In this document: in pieces, positions 42,664 to 51,311 of the stretch | Numbering within the stretch: the first letter of the stretch is position 1 | Layout of the letters: every line of letters starts with the position of its first letter | NCBI RefSeq assembly: GCF_014873955.1 | Contig: NZ_JADBED010000001.1 | Span: forward strand, 1,798,001 to 1,862,000 | Origin: Nesterenkonia lutea | GTDB lineage: Bacteria > Actinomycetota > Actinomycetes > Actinomycetales > Micrococcaceae | Direction: 5' to 3' | DNA length: 64,000 nt | Notes under the pieces: generated by a model | Told to the model about the DNA's origin: nothing | Database searches by the model: none | Seen by the model: the letters and a program-made list of their open reading frames with translations, nothing else | Translations under genes and position numbers: made by a program

Positions 42664-44469
42664 ATGGACACCGCCTCTGATCACCCTGCATCGCCCCGCC
42701 CCGAGGACCGTCCGCAGGACGACCGCGAGCGCACTCCGAGGCACCCGGATCAGACCGGGGCACACTCCCCCGCGCCCGAGGACGAGGGCGCCGCGACAGC
42801 CCGCCCCGCCGGTGAGGAGACGTACCCGGAGGATCTCGCAGAGCCTGCCGGCGAGGACTTCGAGTCTGGAGCGGGCGAGTCCGGCGAGGGTGAGTCTGCT
42901 GAGCGTGACTTCGGCGAGCATGAGTTCGGTGAGGAGGAGTCCGGCGAGGATGAGTCTGCGGGGCCGCTCAGCGATCCGACGCTGAGCGAGCTGCTCGCGC
43001 GTTCGGCCCGGGGCGACCAGCCCTCCTTCGCCACCTTCTACGAGGCCACCTCCGATGTGGTCTACGGTCTGGCGCTGCTCATGCACGCTGACCCCGAGGG
43101 CGCACAGGACTCCACGCTGGCGGTCTATCACCAGCTGTGGGACCAGGCCGAGGAGCGCGCCCAGGACCTGCGCCTGCAGTCCCAGGCCTCCGAGCTGCTC
43201 ACCGATGAGCACGCAGCCGATGAGCTGGATCCCGAGAACGCCTACCGGCCCACCGAGTATGAGCTGGTGCTGGAGTGGCTGGTCCCGCTGGCACATCAGA
43301 TCATGGTGGAGCGCTTCCGCGAGGGCGCCGCCACACCCATCACCCTCTCTGCGGTGCCGAGGGAAGATGGCGGCGGTGTGGCCGGTCTGCCCGAAGAGAT
43401 CATCGATGACATCGATCCGCTCTCCGACTCGCAGACTCAGGCCCTGGCGCTGAGCTACCTCGCCGGCGGCACACACCAGCAGGTCGCGGAGGCCGTGGGG
43501 GCAGCTGTTCCCGCCGTGAAGTCCCGGCTGCGCGACGGCATGACGCGGATGCATGCCCAGCGCACCACCCGCGAGGCCGAGCTCGACCCGATCCTGCGGG
43601 CCGCCGTGACGAAGAAGGACGTGGAGCGCTCCGGCGGGGTCAACCGGAACTTCACCGAGGACATCGGTGCCGACGTCGAGCACGGGCTGCTCGTGGAGCT
43701 CGCCGAGATCCACGCCCTGGACGCCATCGATGATCGCGAGCGGGCGCTGCTGGATGAAGCAGCCCTGATCGCCGACGACGCGACCTCACGCGCCTGGGAC
43801 ACGCGCGTGCTGGCGGCCCGGCGCACCCTGGCGGAGATCTTCACCGCTCATCCCGTGGTGCCGCCGAGCCACCTGCTCGATGAGGTCCTGCACAACCTCT
43901 CCGACCAGGAGGTCGGCATGGGAATGGTGGAGTCCATCTCCAGCCACACCGAAGAGGCGCCGAAGCGCGAGCCGATCATGAAGCGCTGGATGATCCTGAC
44001 CGGCCTCGCCGTCGTCGTGCTGGCTGCGATCCTGCTGATCTGGGGCGCCATGGCGGGACAGGACATCGAATCGACTGCCGACGATGATCCTGAGGCTCGC
44101 GTGGTCGAAGGCATCGAACTCTCCCAGGGCGGCACCGCCCGGGCGGTCATCTCTGCGGCGGAGGACGTGGGCTATGTGGACTTCTCGGAGGTCGGCACGC
44201 TCGAGGGCGATGACACCTACCAGCTGTGGCTGATGCCGCATGAGGCGGGCCAGCCCAGCTCGCTGGGCAACTTCACCGCCGAGGAGCTGGAGGAGGAGGT
44301 GGTCACGCTGAGCAGCATCACCCCGCATCGCGCCCTGCAGATCACCGTGGAGGACATCCGAGGCGTCGAACGGCCCATGGGCGAGACCGTGGCCGAGATC
44401 GCGCTGCGCGAGAGGATCACCGACGGCCCGCAGTACGGCGGGTCCTCGGAGGACGAGGAAGAGAACTGA
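42664..44469 (+). CDS. ECF sigma factor fused to RskA-like membrane anti-sigma factor
   Basis: 601 residues in one uninterrupted frame. Residues 1-105 are an acidic, low-complexity extension. Residues 108-230 resemble sigma region 2 of SigK-type ECF factors (LARSARGDQPSFATFYEATSDVVYGLALLM; later PLAHQIMVERFREGA), with about 35 extra residues between regions 2.2 and 2.4. Residues 249-300 are region 4 with a helix-turn-helix (LAGGTHQQVAEAVGAAVPAVKSRLRDGMTRM). Residues 338-405 resemble the RskA anti-sigma domain (LAEIHALDAIDDRERALLDEAALIADDATSRAWDTRV). One membrane helix lies at 441-463, then an extracytoplasmic RskA C-terminal domain (475-590, YQLWLMPHEAGQPSSLGNF). Normally SigK and RskA are separate proteins. 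TAGACT stands 8 nt before the ATG. Sigma region 2 is divergent, so promoter activity is unproven. Confidence 0.82.
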   Translation: MDTASDHPASPRPEDRPQDDRERTPRHPDQTGAHSPAPEDEGAATARPAGEETYPEDLAEPAGEDFESGAGESGEGESAERDFGEHEFGEEESGEDESAGPLSDPTLSELLARSARGDQPSFATFYEATSDVVYGLALLMHADPEGAQDSTLAVYHQLWDQAEERAQDLRLQSQASELLTDEHAADELDPENAYRPTEYELVLEWLVPLAHQIMVERFREGAATPITLSAVPREDGGGVAGLPEEIIDDIDPLSDSQTQALALSYLAGGTHQQVAEAVGAAVPAVKSRLRDGMTRMHAQRTTREAELDPILRAAVTKKDVERSGGVNRNFTEDIGADVEHGLLVELAEIHALDAIDDRERALLDEAALIADDATSRAWDTRVLAARRTLAEIFTAHPVVPPSHLLDEVLHNLSDQEVGMGMVESISSHTEEAPKREPIMKRWMILTGLAVVVLAAILLIWGAMAGQDIESTADDDPEARVVEGIELSQGGTARAVISAAEDVGYVDFSEVGTLEGDDTYQLWLMPHEAGQPSSLGNFTAEELEEEVVTLSSITPHRALQITVEDIRGVERPMGETVAEIALRERITDGPQYGGSSEDEEEN

Positions 44470-44481
44470 CGAGGAGAACCG

Positions 44482-44985
44482 ATGAGCCCAGAAGCCAGCG
44501 CGGGAGAATCCATGGACGCCGATTTCACCACCTGTGACCTCTACGACGCCGACGAGTCCCTGCAGTCGCTGTCCCTGCAGCTGCTGAACCTCGGCGGGCG
44601 GGTGCGCTTCACCGGCAGGATCCGCACCATCAGCTGCTATCGCGACAACGGACTGGTCAAGGAGCTGCTGAACTCGCCCGGTGAGGGCTCGGTGCTGGTG
44701 GTCGACGGCGCAGGCTCCGTGGACTCCGCGCTGATCGGAGATCTGATCGCGGCCTCCGCGATCGAGAACGGATGGGCCGGGGTGCTCATCCACGGTGCCG
44801 TGCGGGACCGGGCCGAGCTGGCCCGGATGGACCTCGGCGTGCGTGCCATGGGCTCGAACCCTCGGAAGTCCGTCAAGGACGGCCTGGGGCAGATCGACGT
44901 CCCGGTCCAGTTCGGCGGGGTCACCTTCGTCCCGGGAGCCACGCTGTGGTCCGACGAGGACGGCGTGCTGGTCACCGCCGCCTGA
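44482..44985 (+). CDS. rraA: RraA-family protein
   Basis: 167 residues. The RraA/HMG-aldolase fold is marked by GDLIAASAIENGWAGVLIHGAVRDRAELARMDLGVRAMGSNPRKSVKDG; Arg and Asp of the VRD motif are present, as in both RraA (RNase E inhibitor) and 4-hydroxy-4-methyl-2-oxoglutarate aldolases. The two activities cannot be separated by eye. ATG 44482 follows the sigma/anti-sigma gene stop by 12 bp with GAGGAGAACC upstream, so the genes may be co-transcribed. Confidence 0.88.
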   Translation: MSPEASAGESMDADFTTCDLYDADESLQSLSLQLLNLGGRVRFTGRIRTISCYRDNGLVKELLNSPGEGSVLVVDGAGSVDSALIGDLIAASAIENGWAGVLIHGAVRDRAELARMDLGVRAMGSNPRKSVKDGLGQIDVPVQFGGVTFVPGATLWSDEDGVLVTAA

Positions 44986-45056
44986 AGATGCGCGCTGCGG
45001 ATGCCCGGCGGAAGGTACGTGCCTGAAGATCTCTGGCTGAGCTCGCCGACCTGGGG

Positions 45057-45863
45057 TCAGAACCCGCTGATCGTGTCCGGGGCGTTGACCGTGACCCAGT
45101 GGAACTCCTCGGCATAGCCGGCGCCGCCGTGGATCTGGCGCATCTGATCCAGCACGAACCCCTCCATGCGCTGCGCGTCCGGATGCTGGCTGAAGTGCTG
45201 CCGCAGCGCTGCCATCTTCAGCGATTCCTGCCCGGTCACGTCCAGACGCAGATTCACCTGCTGCTGGGGGGCGGTGGTGAGCAGCAGATGCCTGATCTTG
45301 AAGGCCTCGAGTCCCTCTGCCAGCAGCTCCGGATAGGCGAAGGGGTTCTCCACATAGGGATACGCGGCGCGCACCACGGCCTCCCCGCAGGCCAGGTGGT
45401 CCGGGTGGGACTTCTGCAGCCGGTCCCAGGCTCGCTCCGGGTGCGGCGAGATGACCACCTCGGGACGGACCTGGCGCATCACCCGCACGATCTTGCCGAC
45501 GAGCTCGTCGGTCGGCTTCACGAAGCCGTCGCGCTCATCGAGCAGCAGCACGTCGCGGACTCCCAGCAGCGCGGAGGCCTCCCGCTGTTCCGCCTCGCGC
45601 AGCCTGGCCATGGCCTGCGAGTCGCGCCCAGGCTCGAAGCCCCCGGCATCGCCGGAGGTGAGCAGGCAGACCGTGACCTCGACTCCGGCGGCGGTCAGTG
45701 CCGCGATCGTGCCGGCGGCGCCGAAGTCGATGTCATCCGGGTGCGCCCCGAAGGCCAGCGCCCGGGTGATGCCATGCTGCCGGGCCAGTGCTGCGGGCGT
45801 CCGCAGTTCCGGGAGCGTCTGCAGCTCCGCGGGCGGGCCCGCGGGGGACTCAGATGCCGCCAA
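45057..45863 (-). CDS. PIG-L/LmbE-family deacetylase
   Basis: 268 residues. Zinc hydrolase motifs: LAFGAHPDDIDFG with the AHPDD box near 40, and the second ligand in SHPDHLACG. Relatives deacetylate N-acetylglucosaminyl compounds, including mycothiol precursors (MshB) and mycothiol conjugates (Mca). The sequence here is of neither type with certainty. TTG start at 45863, supported by GAGGT upstream, overlaps the HtrA gene end by 14 bp; no ATG or GTG precedes the domain. Likely co-translated with HtrA. Confidence 0.85.
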   Translation of the reverse strand: MAASESPAGPPAELQTLPELRTPAALARQHGITRALAFGAHPDDIDFGAAGTIAALTAAGVEVTVCLLTSGDAGGFEPGRDSQAMARLREAEQREASALLGVRDVLLLDERDGFVKPTDELVGKIVRVMRQVRPEVVISPHPERAWDRLQKSHPDHLACGEAVVRAAYPYVENPFAYPELLAEGLEAFKIRHLLLTTAPQQQVNLRLDVTGQESLKMAALRQHFSQHPDAQRMEGFVLDQMRQIHGGAGYAEEFHWVTVNAPDTISGF

Positions 45864-47544
45864 GGGTGACCTCGACCTCGTTCTGCTCGCCGTCGCGCTG
45901 GTAGGTCACGGTGACGCTCTCCCCCGCGGCGTATTCGCGGATCGTGGCGGTCAGCGCGATCGAGTCCTCGATCCGCCGATCATTGACCGCCGTGATGATG
46001 TCCCCTGCCTGCAGCCCGGCATCCTCCGCCGGCGACGCGTCCGGCACCTCATCGATGAGCGCACCGACCGTGAAGCCAGGCATAGTGGGCGCCAGACCCT
46101 GCTCAGACTGCTCCGACTGGTCGGTCGCGTCCTGGGAGCCGGCCGCTGCCACGGTCACGCCGAGCAGTCCGTGCGAGACCTCGCCATCGGCGATCAGCTC
46201 CTCGGCCACACGCTGGGCGTAGTCGATCGGCACGGCGAAGCCCACGCCGATGGAGCCGGCATCGGTCTCGGCCCCGCCGCCGGAGGAGGCGATCGCCACG
46301 TTGACCCCGATGACCCGTCCCTCGTCATCGACGAGCGCACCGCCGGAGTTGCCCCGGTTGATCGCGGCATCGGTCTGGATGACGTTCAGGTGGATCGACC
46401 CCTGGGTGGGGGATCCCTCCATGTCTGGGAAGTAGAACTCGAAGCCCTCCCCGTCCTCGGTCTCCTCGGGCACGTCCGGAGCATCGGCGGCCTCGTCCTC
46501 CACGGCGGAGGAGGCCACGGAGATCGTGCGGTTCAGCGTGGAGACGATGCCGTCGGTGACCGTGCCGGCAAGCCCGAGCGGTGCTCCGATCGCGATGGTC
46601 TGATTGCCGACGTTGAGGTCCCCGGAGGAGCCCAGCTCCGCGGGCTGGATGCCCTCGATGTCCTCCAGCTGCACCACCGCGAGGTCGCTGAGCGGATCCG
46701 TGCCGACGACCTCGGCATCGGAGACCGAACCGTCGCTCATTCGAACCTGGATCTCCGGGTTCGCGGCGGCACCGCCGAGGGTCACCACATGCGTGTTCGT
46801 CAGGACGTGCCCCTGGTCATCGAGGATGATCCCGGAGCCCGAGCCGCCCTGGCCGCCCTCGTTGACCGCCAGGGTGACCACCGAGGGCGAGGCCTTCGCC
46901 GCCGCCGCGGTGACCACAGTCGCGGACTCGGGGTTGTTGATCTCGATCCCCCCGCTCTGCGAGGTGCTGATGCCGTCCTCATCCCACAGAGCCGCTGAGC
47001 CTGCTCCGACTCCGCCGCCGAGCAGACCGGCCAGCACGACGGCGAGCGCGAGCCCGCCCACGCCGACGGTGCGCTTGGGACGCTCGGGCCGCTGCTCAGC
47101 GCCTGCGGGCTGACCGCCATAGCCGTAGGGACTGAAGGCAGGGTGCTGGCCGTACTGGGTCTGGTCGTAAGCCCCCTGGCCGTACTGGGCCTGACCGTAC
47201 TGGTTCTGGTCGTATTGGTTCTGACCGTACTGATTCTGGTCATACTGGTTCTGACCGTAGGCGTCCTGCCCATGCTGGGCCTGGCCGTGGTGGCCCTCAC
47301 CGTGCTGCTGCTGGCCGTAGAAGGCCTGGTCCTGCTGGTCCGGGGCGCCATGTGGCAGCGGCGGGCGCTGTGCCTGCTGATGCTCCTGGGCACCCGCCTC
47401 AGTCTGGCCGGCCGAGGACGCGGCGGGCCATCCCGCAGAGTAGCTCTCCACCGGGCTGCCCGGCACCGGTTCGATCCGTTCAGTGGCGCCCTCAGGAGGA
47501 TCGGTGGGGTCGCGACGGGGACTGCTGTGCGGATCTGAGCTCAT
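45850..47544 (-). CDS. HtrA/DegP-type serine protease with PDZ domain
   Basis: 564 residues. A long N-terminal Gln/Tyr/Pro-rich cytoplasmic region (1-160) includes pentapeptide repeats of the YGQNQ type. One membrane helix (about 163-185) precedes a trypsin-like domain with His near 251 (LTNTHVV), Asp near 284 (DPLSDLAVV) and Ser near 400 (INRGNSGGALVD). A PDZ domain follows (470-564, GLQAGDIITAVNDRRIEDSIAL). It should degrade misfolded proteins outside the membrane. An acidic insertion of about 25 residues lies in the protease domain (EDEAADAPDVPEETEDG). ATG 47544 with AGG upstream. Faces the coiled-coil/pspA genes across an operator-like region. Confidence 0.93.
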   Translation of the reverse strand: MSSDPHSSPRRDPTDPPEGATERIEPVPGSPVESYSAGWPAASSAGQTEAGAQEHQQAQRPPLPHGAPDQQDQAFYGQQQHGEGHHGQAQHGQDAYGQNQYDQNQYGQNQYDQNQYGQAQYGQGAYDQTQYGQHPAFSPYGYGGQPAGAEQRPERPKRTVGVGGLALAVVLAGLLGGGVGAGSAALWDEDGISTSQSGGIEINNPESATVVTAAAAKASPSVVTLAVNEGGQGGSGSGIILDDQGHVLTNTHVVTLGGAAANPEIQVRMSDGSVSDAEVVGTDPLSDLAVVQLEDIEGIQPAELGSSGDLNVGNQTIAIGAPLGLAGTVTDGIVSTLNRTISVASSAVEDEAADAPDVPEETEDGEGFEFYFPDMEGSPTQGSIHLNVIQTDAAINRGNSGGALVDDEGRVIGVNVAIASSGGGAETDAGSIGVGFAVPIDYAQRVAEELIADGEVSHGLLGVTVAAAGSQDATDQSEQSEQGLAPTMPGFTVGALIDEVPDASPAEDAGLQAGDIITAVNDRRIEDSIALTATIREYAAGESVTVTYQRDGEQNEVEVTLGGI

Positions 47545-47660
47545 GGTGGAACCTATCTTTGCGATCTTGCGGTGCAATAGTGCGGAAGCCGGGACGTGGG
47601 GCACACTCCGGGACTGGCCTGTCTGCTATTGTCCGCGCTCATCCTGTACCGATGACGATA

Positions 47661-47693
47661 GCCTCCTGGATGCCTCCTGGACGATTCCAGGAG
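47661..47693. promoter_or_regulatory. three-part TCCTGGA operator-like array
   Basis: GCCTCCTGGA occurs twice as direct repeats (47661-47670 and 47672-47681). The second copy also forms a perfect 8-bp dyad with TCCAGGAG (CTCCTGGA-CGAT-TCCAGGAG, 47674-47693). It lies between the divergent htrA and coiled-coil genes, 117 bp from the htrA start and 63 bp from the other. Confidence 0.5.
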
Positions 47694-47741
47694 ACGCAGA
47701 TCGGCCTCCCGCCGGGTCGATGGACGGTGTCAGGGGGCGCT

Positions 47742-47747
47742 TATAGA
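47742..47747 (+). promoter_or_regulatory. -10 element TATAGA for the coiled-coil gene
   Basis: TATAGA sits 8 nt before the ATG at 47756 with no Shine-Dalgarno between, so transcription probably starts at or near the ATG. No clear -35 was seen. Confidence 0.45.
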
Positions 47748-47755
47748 CTCAGGCC

Positions 47756-49273
47756 ATGGTGCCCGACGCAGTACTCAATCCTCCCATCACTCTCGGCGCG
47801 ATCTTCATCGCGCCTCTCCTGATCGGCGCGGTGATCCTCGGCCTGATCGGTCTGGGCGCCGTGTGGCTCTCCGGAGGCAAGAAGCAGAACCGCAGGTTCC
47901 TGGGCCCGGGCGGAGGACAGGGACTGCCGCAGGGACGCCAGGAGTCACGCCAGATCTCTGCGGAACAGGCTCGGCTGCAGCGGATGAGCCTGGAGGAGCT
48001 GCGCCGCGAGGCAGGGTCTCTGCTGATCGCCGCAGACAACGCCGTGAACTCCTCCGAACAGGAGATCCTCTTCGCCAGCGCCGCCTACGGCGACGAGCAG
48101 GTCGCTCCATTCCAGCGCGATGTCGAGCAGGCGCGGGAGCACCTGCAGGAATCGTTCCGGATGCAGCACCAGGTCGATCGTGAACCCCCGGAGTCCGAGG
48201 ACGAGGCCCGCGAGCTGCTCCGCCAGGTGATCGCAAACTGCCAGCGGGTCAGCGAGACCCTGGAGTCCCACCGGCAGGACTTCGAATCGCTGCGCAGCCT
48301 CGAGCTGGATCCGCGTCCCGCGCTGGGACAGCTGCGCACCCGCATCGAGGAGCTCAGCCGGCGCCGCGCCGACGCGCAGAAGCGACTGCCCAACCTGCAG
48401 TCAACATACGACGACGGGGCACTCACCTCCTTCACAGAAGGCCTGGGCCACGCCGCGCACAGCCTGGAGGCGGCCACCGCTGCGGCTGACACCGCCGAGG
48501 CGGCGCTGGAGGCCGCAGAGCCCTCGGAGGCCGTGCTGGCCATCCACACCGGCGAGGAGTCCGCCGGGGAGGCAGGAAAGCACATCGACTCGCTCGAAGA
48601 GACCCAGCTGCGACTGCGCAGCGCCGAACAGAACCTGGGGATCGGCCTGGACCAGACGGAGCAGGACATCGCCCAGGCCCGCGCCACCATGGAGGCGGGC
48701 CAGTCCCGAGACCTCGCGGGTCCCATCGCCGCCGCCCAGGCCGCCGTCACCCAGGTGCGCCGAGCGCTGGACTCCACGGAGAAGATCAACCCGCTGGAGC
48801 TGCTGAACTCCCTGGAGGTGGCACACCGCGAACTCGACGAGCCCCTGAACGCGGTCCGGGACCAGCAAGCCCGGAACCGTCGCGCCCGCGAGGTCCTGCA
48901 GACCGAGATCCTCACCGCGCGGCACCAGGTGCAGTCCTCCCGGGACTACCTGCGGGCTCGCCGCAGCGGCGCGACCTCACGGACCCGGATGGCGGAGGCC
49001 GAGCGCAGCCTCGCCGAGGCAGAAGCGGTGGGCGAGGACCAGCCCGCCAAGGCGCTGGAGCTCGCCACCCAGGCGAAGACGCTGGCGGTCCAGGCGGCAC
49101 AGATCGCCCGACAGGAGTCCGCCGAGGACGCGCTGAGCGGTGGCGGCGGCTACGGGGGCGGATTCGGAGGATTCGGCATGCCGGGCGGCTATGGACACCT
49201 CGGAGGCGGAGGCTACGGCCGCGGCTCCCTCGGCGGCCTGGGCGGGTTCGGCCGCCGTCGTCGGATGTTCTGA
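47756..49273 (+). CDS. membrane-anchored coiled-coil protein (TPM-protein relative lacking the TPM domain)
   Basis: 505 residues. One membrane helix (about 16-38) is followed by a very long helical, coiled-coil region (55-455) rich in Glu, Gln, Arg and Ala, and a glycine-rich tail (GGGGYGGGFGGFGMPGG...). Related actinobacterial proteins carry a signal peptide and TPM phosphatase-like domain before the helix; here translation begins right at the helix and no TPM domain is visible upstream. The gene stands before pspA, the same pairing as in relatives, so a role in membrane stress together with PspA is inferred. Confidence 0.72.
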   Translation: MVPDAVLNPPITLGAIFIAPLLIGAVILGLIGLGAVWLSGGKKQNRRFLGPGGGQGLPQGRQESRQISAEQARLQRMSLEELRREAGSLLIAADNAVNSSEQEILFASAAYGDEQVAPFQRDVEQAREHLQESFRMQHQVDREPPESEDEARELLRQVIANCQRVSETLESHRQDFESLRSLELDPRPALGQLRTRIEELSRRRADAQKRLPNLQSTYDDGALTSFTEGLGHAAHSLEAATAAADTAEAALEAAEPSEAVLAIHTGEESAGEAGKHIDSLEETQLRLRSAEQNLGIGLDQTEQDIAQARATMEAGQSRDLAGPIAAAQAAVTQVRRALDSTEKINPLELLNSLEVAHRELDEPLNAVRDQQARNRRAREVLQTEILTARHQVQSSRDYLRARRSGATSRTRMAEAERSLAEAEAVGEDQPAKALELATQAKTLAVQAAQIARQESAEDALSGGGGYGGGFGGFGMPGGYGHLGGGGYGRGSLGGLGGFGRRRRMF

Positions 49274-49341
49274 CCCGCCAGCCAGACTTCCGCCACGAGA
49301 ACTTCTGCGCCACTGTCATGGCCGTGACCAGGAGCCGTGAC

Positions 49342-49369
49342 TAGTATCGACACCGTGAACGATTCATAG
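49342..49369 (+). promoter_or_regulatory. candidate pspA promoter and leaderless micro-ORF
   Basis: TAGTAT (49342-49347) is followed after 7 nt by GTGAACGATTCATAG (49355-49369), a complete 4-codon reading frame. The pspA start follows 30 nt later. Transcription from TAGTAT would start at or near the GTG. Confidence 0.35.
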
Positions 49370-49398
49370 ACACTGACGCCTGAGGAAAGGTGAGCACC

Positions 49399-50214
49399 GT
49401 GAGCAAGCAGTCCATTCTAGGTCGCATGTCCCAGTTGGTACGCGCGAACGTCAACGCCATGCTGGACCGCTCCGAGGACCCGGAGAAGATGCTCGACCAG
49501 ATGGTCAGAGACTTCACGAACAACATCGCGGAGGCCGAGGAGGCCATCGCGCAGACCATCGGCAACCTGCGCATGATGGAGGACGACTACAGCGAGGACC
49601 TCGAGACCTCGCGCTCCTGGGGGCAGAAGGCCCTGGCCGCCTCCCGCAAGGCTGATGAGTTCCGCAATGACGGCAACGATGCGAACGCACAGAAGTTCGA
49701 CAACCTGGCCAAGGTTGCCATCCAGCGCCAGATGGAGGCCGAGTCCTCCGCGGAGTCAGCTGAGCCCACCATCTCCTCGCAGCGCGAGATCGTGGATCGG
49801 CTCAAGACCGGTCTCGAGCAGATGAAGACCAAGCGGCAGCAGCTGGTCAGCAAGCGCGATGAACTGGTGGCCCGCTCCCGCGCGGCCCATGCCCAGTCCC
49901 AGGTCCACGAGGCCGTGCAGTCCATCGACGTGATGGACCCGACCTCAGAGGTGGGACGCTTCGAAGAGAAGATCCGCCGCGAGGAGGCACGGGTGCGCGG
50001 GCGCAACGAGCTCGCAGCATCCTCGCTGGACTCGCAGTTCGAGTCCCTGGAGGATCTCGGCGAGCAGGCCGAGGTTGATGCCCGGCTGGCGGCGCTGAAG
50101 AGCGGCAGCTCGTCTCAGGGCGCCCTTGGCGCCGGCAGCAGCGACAGCGCGGAGACCGGAGTCAGCGAGCGGGACTTCTCCCAGCTCGAGACCGAGGACC
50201 GCGACCGCGGCTGA
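49399..50214 (+). CDS. pspA: PspA/IM30-family protein
   Basis: 271 residues. PspA/Vipp1 proteins form ESCRT-III-like helical assemblies that protect the cytoplasmic membrane. The conserved N-terminus ILGRMSQLVRANVNAMLDRSEDPEKMLDQMVRDF and the long coiled helix region (30-215) are present, followed by a Ser/Gly-rich tail. GTG 49399 chosen: AGGAAAGG lies 8 nt upstream; an in-frame GTG at 49390 overlaps that site. The preceding coiled-coil gene and HtrA suggest an envelope-stress cluster. A strong terminator follows. Confidence 0.93.
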   Translation: MSKQSILGRMSQLVRANVNAMLDRSEDPEKMLDQMVRDFTNNIAEAEEAIAQTIGNLRMMEDDYSEDLETSRSWGQKALAASRKADEFRNDGNDANAQKFDNLAKVAIQRQMEAESSAESAEPTISSQREIVDRLKTGLEQMKTKRQQLVSKRDELVARSRAAHAQSQVHEAVQSIDVMDPTSEVGRFEEKIRREEARVRGRNELAASSLDSQFESLEDLGEQAEVDARLAALKSGSSSQGALGAGSSDSAETGVSERDFSQLETEDRDRG

Positions 50215-50257
50215 ACCGAGTATGACGCGTGGGTGAACCGCCCACAGAAGTGATGAA

Positions 50258-50294
50258 ACAATGGGGAGTGGACGCGATGTTCACTCCCCATTGT
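50258..50294 (+). terminator. hairpin terminator after pspA
   Basis: Perfect 13-bp stem ACAATGGGGAGTG / CACTCCCCATTGT with an 11-nt loop, 44 bp past the stop, followed by T-rich 9-bp repeats (TTGTCGTCA three times, to about 50312). Confidence 0.8.
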
Positions 50295-50399
50295 CGTCAT
50301 TGTCGTCATTGTCCTCGCGGCACCACCTTGCCCCCGCACGACCGTTTCATCAGCTGTCCCGCATGACTGCGGCAGCACCCGACCCTTCAGGAGATATCC

Positions 50400-51311
50400 G
50401 TGACCACTGAGGCCACCTCGCACGCCACTGATGCCACCGGCGCCACCGCCGTGAACACCGGGCTCGCCCAGATGCTCAAAGGCGGCGTGATCATGGACGT
50501 GGTCACGCCGGACCAGGCGCGCATCGCCGAAGAGGCCGGCGCCGTCGCCGTCATGGCCCTCGAGCGCGTGCCGGCTGACATCCGCGCCACCGGCGGCGTG
50601 GCCCGGATGTCAGATCCGGACCTGATCAGCGGCATCATCGAGACCGTCTCCATCCCAGTGATGGCCAAGGCCCGCATCGGCCACTTCGTCGAGGCGCAGA
50701 TCCTGGAGCACCTCAAGGTCGACTACATCGACGAGTCGGAGGTCCTCTCCCCCGCCGACTACGTCCACCACATCGACAAGTCCAAGTTCAAGGTGCCCTT
50801 CGTCTGCGGCGCCACCAACCTGGGCGAGGCGCTGCGCCGGATCACCGAGGGCGCCTCCATGATCCGCTCCAAGGGTGAGGCCGGCACCGGCGACGTCTCT
50901 GAGGCCACGAAACACATTCGCACGATCAAGGCCGAGATCGCTCGCCTGACCTCCCTGTCCGAGGACGAGCTCTACCTCGCCGCCAAGGACCTCCAGGCGC
51001 CCTATGCGCTGGTCAAGCAGGTCGCCCGGGAGGGCCGCCTCCCCGTGGTGCTCTTCGTCGCGGGCGGCGTCGCCACGCCCGCCGATGCCGCGATGATGAT
51101 GCAGATGGGTGCCGACGGCGTGTTCGTGGGCTCGGGCATCTTCAAGGCAGGCAACCCTGCGCAGCGGGCCGCCGCGATCGTCAAGGCGACCACCTACTAC
51201 GACGACCCCGCCGTGGTCACAGAGGCATCCAAGGGCCTGGGCGAGGCCATGGTCGGGATCAACGTGGCAGATCTGCCTGCACCTCACCGCCTCGCCGAGC
51301 GCGGCTGGTGA
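50400..51311 (+). CDS. pdxS: pyridoxal 5'-phosphate synthase subunit PdxS
   Basis: 303 residues. PdxS makes PLP from ribose 5-phosphate, glyceraldehyde 3-phosphate and ammonia. [24 protein letters not shown], the catalytic lysine region [15 protein letters not shown] and the phosphate loops [12 protein letters not shown] and GVFVGSGIF are intact. GTG 50400 with CAGGAG 7 nt upstream. Overlaps pdxT by 4 bp; the two form the 12+12 PLP synthase complex, which replaces the E. coli-type pdxA/pdxJ route. Confidence 0.97.
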   Translation: MTTEATSHATDATGATAVNTGLAQMLKGGVIMDVVTPDQARIAEEAGAVAVMALERVPADIRATGGVARMSDPDLISGIIETVSIPVMAKARIGHFVEAQILEHLKVDYIDESEVLSPADYVHHIDKSKFKVPFVCGATNLGEALRRITEGASMIRSKGEAGTGDVSEATKHIRTIKAEIARLTSLSEDELYLAAKDLQAPYALVKQVAREGRLPVVLFVAGGVATPADAAMMMQMGADGVFVGSGIFKAGNPAQRAAAIVKATTYYDDPAVVTEASKGLGEAMVGINVADLPAPHRLAERGW

